64,000 nucleotides of DNA from the NCBI RefSeq assembly GCF_039537585.1, contig NZ_BAABAU010000003.1, positions 310,001 through 374,000 of the forward strand, in the 5' to 3' direction. Shown one piece after another: positions 17,780 to 26,382 of the stretch. The notes below the pieces were generated by a model, which saw only the letters and a program-made list of their open reading frames with translations, did not search any database and was not told where the DNA came from. How positions within the stretch are numbered: position 1 is the stretch's first letter; each line of letters opens with the position of its first letter. Origin of the DNA: Frondihabitans peucedani. Lineage in GTDB: Bacteria > Actinomycetota > Actinomycetes > Actinomycetales > Microbacteriaceae. The translations under genes were made by a program, and so were the position numbers.

Positions 17780-19687
17780 CTACGCGTTGGCCTTCTTGAG
17801 GCGAGCGGTCGAGCGCTGACGCGCGGACGCGTCGAGCTCCACCTTGCGGATGCGGATCGCCTCGGGGGTGACCTCGACGCACTCGTCGTCGCCGGCGAAC
17901 TCGAGGGCCTCTTCGAGCGAGAGGACGCGCGAGGGCGTCATCGACTCGAAGTTGTCGGCCGTCGACTGACGCATGTTGGTCAGCTTCTTCTCTTTGGTGA
18001 TGTTGACGTCCATGTCGTCGGCGCGCGAGTTCTCGCCCACGACCATGCCCTCGTAGACCTCCTCGGTGGGCTGCACGAAGAAGGTCATGCGCTCCTGGAG
18101 GTTGATGATGGCGAACGGCGTGACGACGCCCGAGCGGTCGGCGATGATCGAGCCGTTGGTACGGGTCGAGATCTCGCCGGCCCAGGGACCGTAGCCGTGG
18201 CTGATGCCGTTGGCGATGCCGGTGCCGCGCGTGTCGGTGAGGAACTGCGTGCGGAAGCCGATGAGGCCTCGCGACGGGACGACGAACTCCATGCGGACCC
18301 AGCCCGAGCCGTGGTTCGCCATGTTCTCCATGCGGCCCTTGCGAGCGGCCATGAGCTGCGTGACGGCGCCGAGGTACTCCTCCGGCACGTCGATGGTCAT
18401 GTGCTCGAACGGCTCCTGAAGCTTGCCGTCGACGCGCTTCGTGACGACCTGGGGCTTGCCCACGGTCAGCTCGAAGCCCTCGCGGCGCATCTGCTCGACC
18501 AGGATGGCCAGCGCGAGCTCGCCGCGGCCCTGGACCTCCCAGGCGTCCGGACGCCCGATGTCGACGACCTTGAGCGAGACGTTTCCGACCAGCTCGCGGT
18601 CGAGACGGTCTTTGACCATGCGCGCGGTCAGCTTGTGGCCCTTGACCTTGCCGATGATCGGCGAGGTGTTGGTGCCGATGGTCATCGAGATCGCGGGGTC
18701 GTCGACCGTGATGGTCGGCAGCGGCCGGACGTCGTCGGGGTCGGACAGCGTCTCGCCGATGGTGATGGTGTCGAAGCCGGCGACGGCGACGATGTCGCCG
18801 GGGCCCGCGCTCTCGGCGGGGTAGCGGCTCAGCGCCTTCGTGATGAGCAGCTCGGTGATGCGGGCGTTCTGGACGGTGCCGTCGTGCTTGACCCAGGCGA
18901 CGGTCTGGCCCTTCTTCAGCGTGCCGTGGAAGACGCGCAGGAGGGCGAGGCGGCCGAGGAACGGCGACGCGTCGAGGTTCGTGACGTGCGCCTGGAGGGG
19001 GTGCTCGTCGTCGTAGGTCGGCGCCGGGACGTGCTTGAGGATCGCGTCGAACAGCGGCTCGAGGTCGTCGTTGTCGGGCAGGGTGCCGTTCTCGGGCTTG
19101 TTCGTCGACGCGGCACCGGCGCGGCCGGAGGCGTAGACGACGGGCACGTCGAGGATGGCGTCGAGGTCGAGGTCTTCCACCTCGTCGGCCAGGTCGGAGG
19201 CGAGACCGAGAAGGAGGTCCTGCGACTCGGCGACGACGTCGTCGATGCGCGCGTCGGGGCGGTCGGTCTTGTTGACCAGCAGGATCACCGGGAGCTTGGC
19301 GGCCAGCGCCTTGCGCAGCACGAAGCGTGTCTGGGGCAGCGGGCCCTCGGAGGCGTCGACGAGGAGGACCACGCCGTCGACCATCGACAGGCCGCGCTCG
19401 ACCTCGCCACCGAAGTCGGCGTGGCCGGGGGTGTCGATCACGTTGATGGTGATGGGACCGTCGGTCGCGTGATCGCCGTTGTAGAGCACCGCGGTGTTCT
19501 TCGCGAGGATCGTGATGCCCTTCTCGCGCTCGAGCTCGTTGCTGTCCATCATGCGGTCTTCGGTGTCGAAGTGCGCGTCGAAGCTGTTCGTCTGCTTGAG
19601 CATCGCGTCGACGAGCGTCGTCTTGCCGTGGTCGACGTGGGCAACGATTGCCACGTTGCGCAGGTCACTGCGAATGGCAGTCGCCAT
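17780..19687 (-). CDS. typA: Ribosome-associated GTPase TypA/BipA
   Basis: 635 residues, full length. The G1 motif is AHVDHGKTTL (about 16-25), G3 is DTPGHADF and G4 NKTD. Translation-factor domains II-III and the TypA-specific C-terminal domain (GMVVGENSRADDMDVNITKEKKLTNMR) follow. It is a translational GTPase acting on ribosome assembly and stress or cold adaptation. It is monocistronic, insulated from the opp operon by the hairpin at 19807-19849. Confidence 0.95.
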   Translation of the reverse strand: MATAIRSDLRNVAIVAHVDHGKTTLVDAMLKQTNSFDAHFDTEDRMMDSNELEREKGITILAKNTAVLYNGDHATDGPITINVIDTPGHADFGGEVERGLSMVDGVVLLVDASEGPLPQTRFVLRKALAAKLPVILLVNKTDRPDARIDDVVAESQDLLLGLASDLADEVEDLDLDAILDVPVVYASGRAGAASTNKPENGTLPDNDDLEPLFDAILKHVPAPTYDDEHPLQAHVTNLDASPFLGRLALLRVFHGTLKKGQTVAWVKHDGTVQNARITELLITKALSRYPAESAGPGDIVAVAGFDTITIGETLSDPDDVRPLPTITVDDPAISMTIGTNTSPIIGKVKGHKLTARMVKDRLDRELVGNVSLKVVDIGRPDAWEVQGRGELALAILVEQMRREGFELTVGKPQVVTKRVDGKLQEPFEHMTIDVPEEYLGAVTQLMAARKGRMENMANHGSGWVRMEFVVPSRGLIGFRTQFLTDTRGTGIANGISHGYGPWAGEISTRTNGSIIADRSGVVTPFAIINLQERMTFFVQPTEEVYEGMVVGENSRADDMDVNITKEKKLTNMRQSTADNFESMTPSRVLSLEEALEFAGDDECVEVTPEAIRIRKVELDASARQRSTARLKKANA

Positions 19688-19806
19688 AGTTGTACGTCCT
19701 TCAGGAGAGGGGATGGGAGAGAAGTCTCGATGGGGGCGGCCGTGGCCCCGACCTACAGAGTCTACCCGGAGTCGGGTGAACAGCGGGATTCGTCCTCTGT
19801 GGGCGT

Positions 19807-19849
19807 ACGAGACAGCCCCGGAGGGGCGGACCCTCCGGGGCTGTCTCGT
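19807..19849 (-). terminator. Perfect 19-bp stem terminator at the end of the opp operon
   Basis: The arm at 19807-19825 (ACGAGACAGCCCCGGAGGG) is fully complementary to 19831-19849, with a five-base loop. It lies between the last opp gene (ends 19884) and the typA start (19687), both leftward. Confidence 0.8.
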
Positions 19850-19883
19850 GAGCTACGGCCCCCTGTGCTGGCCTGGTTCGTCG

Positions 19884-21641
19884 CTACGCTCCGAACGCGA
19901 AGTTCGCGCCGGGGATCGCCTCGAGCAGGTCGCGCGTGTACGCCTGCTGCGGGTTCGAGAACACCTCGTCGGTGGTCGCCCGCTCGACGACGCGGCCCTT
20001 CTGCATCACGCAGACGTTGTCGGCGACCAGACGGACGACGGCGAGGTCGTGGGTGATGAACAGGTAGGTCAGCCCGAGCTCGGCCTGGAGGTCGGTGAGC
20101 AGGCTCAGGATCTGGCCCTGCACCAGCACGTCGAGCGCCGACACCGCCTCGTCGAGCACGATCACGTCGGGCTTGAGCGCGAGCGCGCGAGCCACGGCGA
20201 TGCGCTGACGCTGACCGCCGGAGAGCTCGTTCGGGTAGCGGTTGATCGTCGACAGCGGCAGCGAGACCTGGTCGAGGAGCTCGCGCACGCGAGCCGCCCG
20301 GCTGGCCTTGTCGCCGACGCCGTGCGTCGTGAGCGGCTCGGCGATCGTGTTGCCGACGGAGTACATCGGGTCGAGCGAGCCGTACGGGTCTTGGAAGACC
20401 GGCTGCACGCGACGGCGGAAGTCGAACAGCTCGCGCCCCTTGAGAGCGCCGATCGACTGGCCGCCGACCGACACGGTGCCGGACGTGATCGACTCCAGCT
20501 GCAGGACGAGCTTCGCCACGGTGGACTTGCCGGAGCCCGACTCCCCCACCAGCGCCATCGTCGTCCCGCGCGGGATCTCGAACGACACGTCGTCGACGGC
20601 CTTCAGCTCGAGCGACTTGAAGCCGCCCTGGCGGATGTTGTAGATCTTCGTCAGGTTCTCGACCTTGATGAAGTCCTTCGCCGTGGCGGCCGCCTCGCGC
20701 TCGTGCGCCTGCTTCAGGAGGTGCGCGTCTTCCGATCCTGCGCTCGCCACCGTCACGCCGTGCGTGACGTTCGGGGAGATCTGCGACTGGATGCGGCGGC
20801 TCGCGAGGCTCGGCGCCGCGGCGACCAGACGCTGCGTGTAGGGGTGCTGCGGGTTGGCCAGGATCTCCTGCGACGGGCCGGACTCGACGACGCGGCCCTT
20901 GTACATGACGACGAGCTTCTCGGCGCGCTCGGCTGCGAGGCCGAGGTCGTGCGTGATGAAGAGCACCGAGGTGCCGTAGTCGCGGGTGAGGGTCTCGAGG
21001 TGGTCGAGGATCCGGCGCTGCACCGTCACGTCGAGAGCCGAGGTCGGCTCGTCGGCGATCAGGAGCTTCGGCCGTGACGACAGGCCGATGCCGATCAGCA
21101 CGCGCTGGCGCATGCCGCCGGAGAACTGGTGCGGATACTGCTTGAGCCGCTTGTCGGCGTCGGAGAGGCCGGCGTCGCGGAGCACCTGGATCGCGTGCTC
21201 GCGGACCGCCTTGCGACCGGTCGCTGCTCGGTTGGCGCGGATGGTCTCCTCGACCTGCCAGCCGATCGAGAGCACCGGGTCGAGGTTCGACATCGGGTCT
21301 TGCGGGACGTAGCCGATGTCGCGACCGCGGATCTCGGCCAGCTCGGGCTTCGAGACCGTGGTGAGGTCGCGGCCGTCGAACCAGATCTCGCCCGCGGTGA
21401 CCGCGCCGGTGCCCGGCAGCAGGTCGATGATGCTGGTCGCGGTGGTCGACTTGCCGGAGCCCGACTCGCCGACGATCGCCAGGGTCTCGCCCTGGCCGAG
21501 CGTCAGGTCGACGCCGCGGACGGCCTCGATGTAGCCGCTCTGCGTCTTGAAGCCGATGTTGAGGCCCTTGATCTCGAGGAGGGGCTGGCCCTTCCTGGAG
21601 GCGACGTTCTGTGCGGTGGTGGTCTGTGTGGTGGTGGTCAT
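19884..21641 (-). CDS. Dipeptide/oligopeptide ABC transporter, fused dual ATPase
   Basis: 585 residues starting MTTTTQTTTAQNVASRKGQP; two complete nucleotide-binding domains in one chain. Each has a Walker A (GESGSGKST), and the signatures are FSGGMRQR (first half) and LSGGQRQR (second half), each followed by a Walker B (LLIADEPTSALD and VIVLDEAVSALD). It is equivalent to a DppD-DppF fusion and powers the OppB/OppC channel. The start overlaps the oppC stop as ATGA. Confidence 0.92.
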   Translation of the reverse strand: MTTTTQTTTAQNVASRKGQPLLEIKGLNIGFKTQSGYIEAVRGVDLTLGQGETLAIVGESGSGKSTTATSIIDLLPGTGAVTAGEIWFDGRDLTTVSKPELAEIRGRDIGYVPQDPMSNLDPVLSIGWQVEETIRANRAATGRKAVREHAIQVLRDAGLSDADKRLKQYPHQFSGGMRQRVLIGIGLSSRPKLLIADEPTSALDVTVQRRILDHLETLTRDYGTSVLFITHDLGLAAERAEKLVVMYKGRVVESGPSQEILANPQHPYTQRLVAAAPSLASRRIQSQISPNVTHGVTVASAGSEDAHLLKQAHEREAAATAKDFIKVENLTKIYNIRQGGFKSLELKAVDDVSFEIPRGTTMALVGESGSGKSTVAKLVLQLESITSGTVSVGGQSIGALKGRELFDFRRRVQPVFQDPYGSLDPMYSVGNTIAEPLTTHGVGDKASRAARVRELLDQVSLPLSTINRYPNELSGGQRQRIAVARALALKPDVIVLDEAVSALDVLVQGQILSLLTDLQAELGLTYLFITHDLAVVRLVADNVCVMQKGRVVERATTDEVFSNPQQAYTRDLLEAIPGANFAFGA

Positions 21642-22588
21642 CGGCGGGCCCTCGCCTTCGGGTCGAGCGCGTCGCGGACGACGTCGCCCATCATCAGGAA
21701 CGAGAGGACGGTGATGCTCAGCGCGATGGCCGGCCAGAGCAGCGGCAGCGGCGCCGTGCGGAGGTAGGTCTGCGCGCTGGAGATGTCGCCACCCCACGAG
21801 ATCGCACCGTCTCCGAGGCCGATGCCGAGGAACGACAGCGTCGACTCGGCGACGATGAACGTGCCGAGCGAGACGGTCGCGATCACGATCACGGGGTTGA
21901 TCGCGTTCGGCAGGACGTGGCGGACCAGGATCCGGAACCGCGAGACTCCGAGGGCCGTGGACGCCATGACGTAGTCGGTCGCCGCCGCGCTGATGACGGC
22001 GCCGCGCATCTGCCGGGCCACCTGCGGCCAGGCGAAGATCGCCAGGATGATCGCGACAGAAAGGGGTGTGCGGTCCTGGATCGTCGTCATGATCACGATC
22101 GCGCCGAGCACGGTCGGGATCGAGAAGAAGATGTCGCCGATGCGGGAGACGACGGCGTCGAGCCAGCCGCCGTAGTAGCCGGCGAGAGCACCGATGATGA
22201 TGCCGAGCGCCGTGCAGATGAGTGTGGCCAGGATTCCGACCGTCAGCGAGGCGCGCGTGCCCACGATGACCCGGGCGTACACGTCGTAGCCCTGGAAGGT
22301 GTACCCGAAGGGGTGTCCGGCACGAGGCGACGCGTTGCTGTTGTCCAGGCTGTTGGCCTTGGGGTCCACGTGCGTGAAGATGCCGGGGAAGACCGCCACC
22401 AGGATGACCAGGATGATGAGGACGCCCGAGATCCAGAACAGCGGGCGGACCCGCATGCTGTCCCACGCGTCCGTCCAGCTGCTGCGCGGCTTCTCGGACT
22501 CGTCGATCGCGTCGACGGCCCGGATCGGCGTCTCTTCGAGGTCGGCGACGAAGTGGTCGGCCGACAGCTGACTCGGGTTACTTGGCAT
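21638..22588 (-). CDS. Oligopeptide ABC transporter permease, DppC/OppC type
   Basis: 316 residues. About 60 residues of cytoplasmic lead precede six membrane segments. The EAA loop towards the ATPase reads VMASTALGVSRFRILVRHVLPNAINPV, typical of the DppC/OppC family; GYDVYARVIVGTRASL is also diagnostic. It overlaps oppB by 11 bases. Confidence 0.92.
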   Translation of the reverse strand: MPSNPSQLSADHFVADLEETPIRAVDAIDESEKPRSSWTDAWDSMRVRPLFWISGVLIILVILVAVFPGIFTHVDPKANSLDNSNASPRAGHPFGYTFQGYDVYARVIVGTRASLTVGILATLICTALGIIIGALAGYYGGWLDAVVSRIGDIFFSIPTVLGAIVIMTTIQDRTPLSVAIILAIFAWPQVARQMRGAVISAAATDYVMASTALGVSRFRILVRHVLPNAINPVIVIATVSLGTFIVAESTLSFLGIGLGDGAISWGGDISSAQTYLRTAPLPLLWPAIALSITVLSFLMMGDVVRDALDPKARARR

Positions 22589-23507
22589 AGCGGATCCTGG
22601 GATCGAGGAGGGCGTAGAGGAGGTCGACGAGGAGGTTGGCCAGCATGAAGATGATCACCATGACCGCCACGAACGAGACGACGGTGGGGCCCTGGCCGAG
22701 CTGGATCGCCCGGTACACGGTGCCTCCGACGCCCTGGATGTTGAAGATGCCCTCGGTGACGATGGCGCCCACCATGAGCGACCCGATGTCGACGCCGAGG
22801 TAGGTGACCACGGGGACGAGCGAGTTGCGCAGGATGTGGACGTAGATGACCTCGCGGCGCTTCAGCCCCTTCGCCGTCGCGGTGCGGACGAAGTCGGCGT
22901 TCATGGTCTCGGCGACCGAGGAGCGGGTGAGCCGGACGATGTACGCGAACGACACTGTCGCGAGCACGATCGCCGGCAGGGCGAGCTCTCGCCAGGAGGC
23001 GGCCGCGCTCACCGTGGTGGCGAACAGTCCCCACTTGACGCCGAAGAAGTACTGCAGCAGGAAGCCGATGACGAAGGTCGGCACGGAGATGAGCAGCAGG
23101 CTCACCACGAGGGCCGAGTTGTCGAAGATCCTGCCGCGGCGGAGGCCGGAGACGAGACCGACCAGGATGCCGGCGACGGCCTCGAAGAGGAGGGCGAGCA
23201 TCGAGAGGCGGAACGTGATCGGGAAGGCCTGCTTGAGCTGGTCGATCACCGGGATGCCCGAGTAGGTCGTGCCGAGGTTGCCCTGGAAGACGTGGCCGAT
23301 CCATATGAGGTACTGGACGATGAAGGGCTTGTCGAGGTTGAACTGCGCCCGCACCTGGGCGATGACCTCGGGGCTCGGCTGCTTGTCGCCGTAGAGCGCG
23401 GCCACGGGGTCGCCGGGCAGAGCGAACACCATGAAGTAGATGAGGAAGGTGGCCCCGAAGAAGACGGGGATGAGCTGGAGGAGTCGCCGACCGGCGTACC
23501 AGGCCAT
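22578..23507 (-). CDS. Oligopeptide ABC transporter permease, DppB/OppB type
   Basis: 309 residues with six membrane segments. It has the DppB start MAWYAGRRLLQLIPVFFGATFLIYF and the EAA motif VRTATAKGLKRREVIYVHILRNSLVP. It forms the channel with the OppC-like subunit. It is separated from the binding-protein gene by 133 bases that hold a hairpin, so the permease genes are probably expressed at a lower level. Confidence 0.92.
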   Translation of the reverse strand: MAWYAGRRLLQLIPVFFGATFLIYFMVFALPGDPVAALYGDKQPSPEVIAQVRAQFNLDKPFIVQYLIWIGHVFQGNLGTTYSGIPVIDQLKQAFPITFRLSMLALLFEAVAGILVGLVSGLRRGRIFDNSALVVSLLLISVPTFVIGFLLQYFFGVKWGLFATTVSAAASWRELALPAIVLATVSFAYIVRLTRSSVAETMNADFVRTATAKGLKRREVIYVHILRNSLVPVVTYLGVDIGSLMVGAIVTEGIFNIQGVGGTVYRAIQLGQGPTVVSFVAVMVIIFMLANLLVDLLYALLDPRIRYAK

Positions 23508-23573
23508 CAGGCCACCTCGCGATTCTGCGAAAACATACTGGTCGCAATCATGATTCAGATAGGGAACTCACCA

Positions 23574-23607
23574 AAAGGTCCGGGGTGAAAACCCACCCCG
23601 GACCTTT
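23574..23607 (-). terminator. Intercistronic hairpin between opp binding protein and permease genes
   Basis: AAAGGTCCGGGGTG (23574-23587) and CACCCCGGACCTTT (23594-23607) form a perfect 14-bp stem with a six-base loop. Leftward transcription leaves a short T-run after the stem. A partial terminator or mRNA-protecting hairpin would explain excess binding protein over permease. Confidence 0.7.
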
Positions 23608-23640
23608 CAGTTTTGTTTCAAGAGAGATTACGCGAACTTG

Positions 23641-25278
23641 CTAGTTCTTCGAAACCTCGTAGTAGAGCGGCACGCTGTCCCAGCCGAACTGGACGTTGTT
23701 GACCTTGGTGCTCCACACGCCGGTCACGTTGGAGTACCAGAGCGGGATCGCCGGGAGGTCCTTGAACAGGAGCGCCTGAGCCTTCTGGTAGACCTTGTTC
23801 GCCTCGGCGACGGTCGACTTGGCCGAGCCCTCGGTCATGTAGTCGTCGAACTCCTTCGACGAGTACTGGCCGTAGTTCGAGCCCTGGCCGGTGCCGTAGA
23901 GCGGGGCGAGGAAGTCGTACAGCGACGGGTAGTCGGCCTGCCAGCCGGAGCGGAACGCACCGGTCATCTTGTGAGCCGACTCGTCGGCGAGGAGAGCCGA
24001 GAAGATCGGGTACGACTTGCCCTGCGCCTTGATGCCGAGCGTGTTCGAGATGCTGTTCGCGACCGCGTCGACCCAGGTCTTGTGGTCGCCGTCGGCGTTG
24101 TACGAGATGGTGAAGGTGCCGGTGTAGGGCGAGATGGCGTCGGCCTCTGCCCAGAGCTTCTTGGCTTCCTTCTTGTTGTAGTCGAGGACGTCGCTGCCCT
24201 TCACGTTGGCCGAGTAGCCGTCGATGGTCGGCGAGGTGAAGTCCTTCGCCGGGGTGCGGGTGCCCTGGAAGATGACCTTGGTGACCTGCGCGCGGTTGAT
24301 GGCGAGCGAGATGGCCTGGCGGCGCAGCTTGCCCTCCTTGTCCTCCTTGAAGTGCGCGAGGTAGCCGGGGATGGTCATCGACTGGAAGATCGCGGCCGCC
24401 TGGTTGGCGTTCGTGTTCGGGAAGTCCGACTTGTAGTTAGCGAAGTCGGCGGCGGGCACGGCGTCGAGGATGTCGAGGTTGCCGGACTGCACGTCGGCGT
24501 AGGCGGCCTCGGTGGTCGTGTAGAACTTGATGTTCAGACCGCCGTTGACCGGCTTGCGCTTGCCCTGGTAGTCGGAGTTCGTGACGAGGTTGATGCCCGT
24601 GTTGTGCGTCCAGGCGGTGGCGTTGGCCAGCTTGTACGGGCCGTTGCCGATCGGGTCCTCACCGAAGGCCTTGGTGTCCTTGTAGAAGGAGTCGGGCAGC
24701 GGGTAGAAGGCCGAGTAGCCGAGGCTCAGGGGGAAGTCCGCCTGGGGTGCCGAGAGGGCGACCTTGAACTCGGTCGGGCTCACGACGGTGAGGTCGAGGT
24801 CGGAGTCCTTGGTGGCGCTGAAGCCCTTGAAGTTGGAGTAGAAGTAGCCGCCGCTCTGCGCGTTGGAGAACTGCGCGGCCCAGTTCCAGGCCTTCGTGAA
24901 CGACTCGGCGGTGACCGCGGTGCCGTCGGTGAACTTCCATCCGCTGTTGAGCGTGATGTCCCAGTTCTGCTGGTCGGTCGACTTGATGCTCTTCGCGACC
25001 TCGTTGACCGTGCCGCCCTTGGCGTCGTAGCTGACGAGTCCTTCGAAGATGGAGGTGACGATCTTGCCGCCGCCGGTCTCGGTGGTGTTGGACGGGATCA
25101 GCGGGTTCTGCGGCTCGCTGCCGTTCGTCGAGATGATGGCCGTCTTGTCGCCAGCGGCCGCCGACTTGGTGGGGCTCGTGCTGCTGGACGAGCTGCAACC
25201 GGCGAGGACGACGCTGGCCGCTCCCACGATCGCAATGGCGCCGAACAGCGGGCGCAGCCGCTTACCAGTGATTTTCAC
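23641..25278 (-). CDS. Oligopeptide ABC transporter substrate-binding lipoprotein
   Basis: 545 residues from GTG 25278, chosen because CACAGGAGGAACATTCA gives a strong ribosome-binding site and the protein then starts with a lipoprotein signal (VKITGKRLRPLFGAIAIVGA, lipobox V-L-A-G-C). It is SBP family 5 with EPQNPLIPSNT near the N-terminus and the KPVNGGLNIKFYTTTEAAYADVQSGNLD motif. Peptides are the usual ligands. First gene of the opp operon; the 288 bases upstream (25279-25566) hold the divergent promoters. Confidence 0.92.
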   Translation of the reverse strand: MKITGKRLRPLFGAIAIVGAASVVLAGCSSSSSTSPTKSAAAGDKTAIISTNGSEPQNPLIPSNTTETGGGKIVTSIFEGLVSYDAKGGTVNEVAKSIKSTDQQNWDITLNSGWKFTDGTAVTAESFTKAWNWAAQFSNAQSGGYFYSNFKGFSATKDSDLDLTVVSPTEFKVALSAPQADFPLSLGYSAFYPLPDSFYKDTKAFGEDPIGNGPYKLANATAWTHNTGINLVTNSDYQGKRKPVNGGLNIKFYTTTEAAYADVQSGNLDILDAVPAADFANYKSDFPNTNANQAAAIFQSMTIPGYLAHFKEDKEGKLRRQAISLAINRAQVTKVIFQGTRTPAKDFTSPTIDGYSANVKGSDVLDYNKKEAKKLWAEADAISPYTGTFTISYNADGDHKTWVDAVANSISNTLGIKAQGKSYPIFSALLADESAHKMTGAFRSGWQADYPSLYDFLAPLYGTGQGSNYGQYSSKEFDDYMTEGSAKSTVAEANKVYQKAQALLFKDLPAIPLWYSNVTGVWSTKVNNVQFGWDSVPLYYEVSKN

Positions 25279-25566
25279 TGAATGTTCCTCCTGTGGAATG
25301 TGACGCACAGCGGCACTCTGCGATGGCAGGGCTATCCGCTCTGGATAAGAAGACCATAAGTAAACCGCTCGGAAACGACAAACCACGGGCGAAAGCGTTA
25401 CGACTTGGAAACACGATGTGCAGATTCTTTGCAGCTACGACTGCTTTTCGGCGTCCATCCTGGGCGACGCGCAAGAATCGTGCGTTTCTATGGAATTGCT
25501 GAGGCAGGGTGCTCGAACGGCCTCTCTGACAGGAGCGTGACATCATTGCCTGGACCAGGAGGACGA

Positions 25567-26361
25567 ATGCTCGAATTCCCCCGCGCCGAGGCTCTCCCGG
25601 GCGACATGTCGCGCGGTCGCGTGCGCGCCGAGATCCTGCTGGTCCTCGGTCTGTCGCTCGGCGCGAGCGCCGTCTACTCCCTCGTGCAGCTGGCCGACCT
25701 CCTCACGAGGTCGAAGTCGCTCTCGAGTCAGACGGCGACCCTGAACTCGTCTCTCGACGACCGGGAGTTCTTCGACTTCCTCTATCAGGTGCTCGAGAAC
25801 GCGTTCGACCTGGTGCCGGTCGTGCTGGTCGGGTTCCTGCTCTGGACGGCCGCGGCGCCGCATCTGGTCCGGCTGGGGATCGACTTCTCCCGCGTCGGTC
25901 GCGACGCACTCGGAGGTGCAGGCCTGGCCCTGGCCATCGGCATCCCCGGGCTGGCGCTCTACTTCGTCGGCCGCGCCGTCGGCATCACCGTCGACGTCGT
26001 GCCGACGAACCTCGCCGCGCACTGGTGGACGGTCCCCGTGCTGCTGCTGTCGGCCCTGCGCTCGGGCGTGACCGAGGAGGTCATCGTGGTGGCCTACCTC
26101 TTCGCGCGGCTCCGCGACCTCGGCTGGAGGACCTGGCCGATCCTGCTGTCTGCCGCCCTGCTCCGCGGCACGTACCACCTGTACCAGGGCTTCGGCGCGT
26201 TCATCGGCAACGCCGTGATGGGGATCGTCTTCGGGTGGCTGTACATGCGGTTCGGCAGGATCCTGCCGCTCGTCATCGCCCACTTCTTCATGGACGCGGC
26301 CGTGTTCGTCGGCTACCCGTGGGCGGCGGCGGCCTTCCCCGCGCTGTTCGGCGCGAAGTAG
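25567..26361 (+). CDS. CPBP-family intramembrane metalloprotease
   Basis: 264 residues from ATG 25567, preceded by GGACCAGGAGGACGA. About seven membrane segments. The Abi/CPBP motifs are present: motif 1 E-E in SGVTEEVIVVAYLFARLRDL (E-E-x-x-x-R-like, with the Arg two residues further on), motif 2 histidine in TYHLYQGFG, motif 3 HFFMDAAVF. It may process prenylated or membrane substrates; no partner is evident. It is divergent from the opp operon and convergent with gcvP. Confidence 0.85.
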   Translation: MLEFPRAEALPGDMSRGRVRAEILLVLGLSLGASAVYSLVQLADLLTRSKSLSSQTATLNSSLDDREFFDFLYQVLENAFDLVPVVLVGFLLWTAAAPHLVRLGIDFSRVGRDALGGAGLALAIGIPGLALYFVGRAVGITVDVVPTNLAAHWWTVPVLLLSALRSGVTEEVIVVAYLFARLRDLGWRTWPILLSAALLRGTYHLYQGFGAFIGNAVMGIVFGWLYMRFGRILPLVIAHFFMDAAVFVGYPWAAAAFPALFGAK

Positions 26362-26382
26362 GCCCGCCCGCCGGCACGGGTC

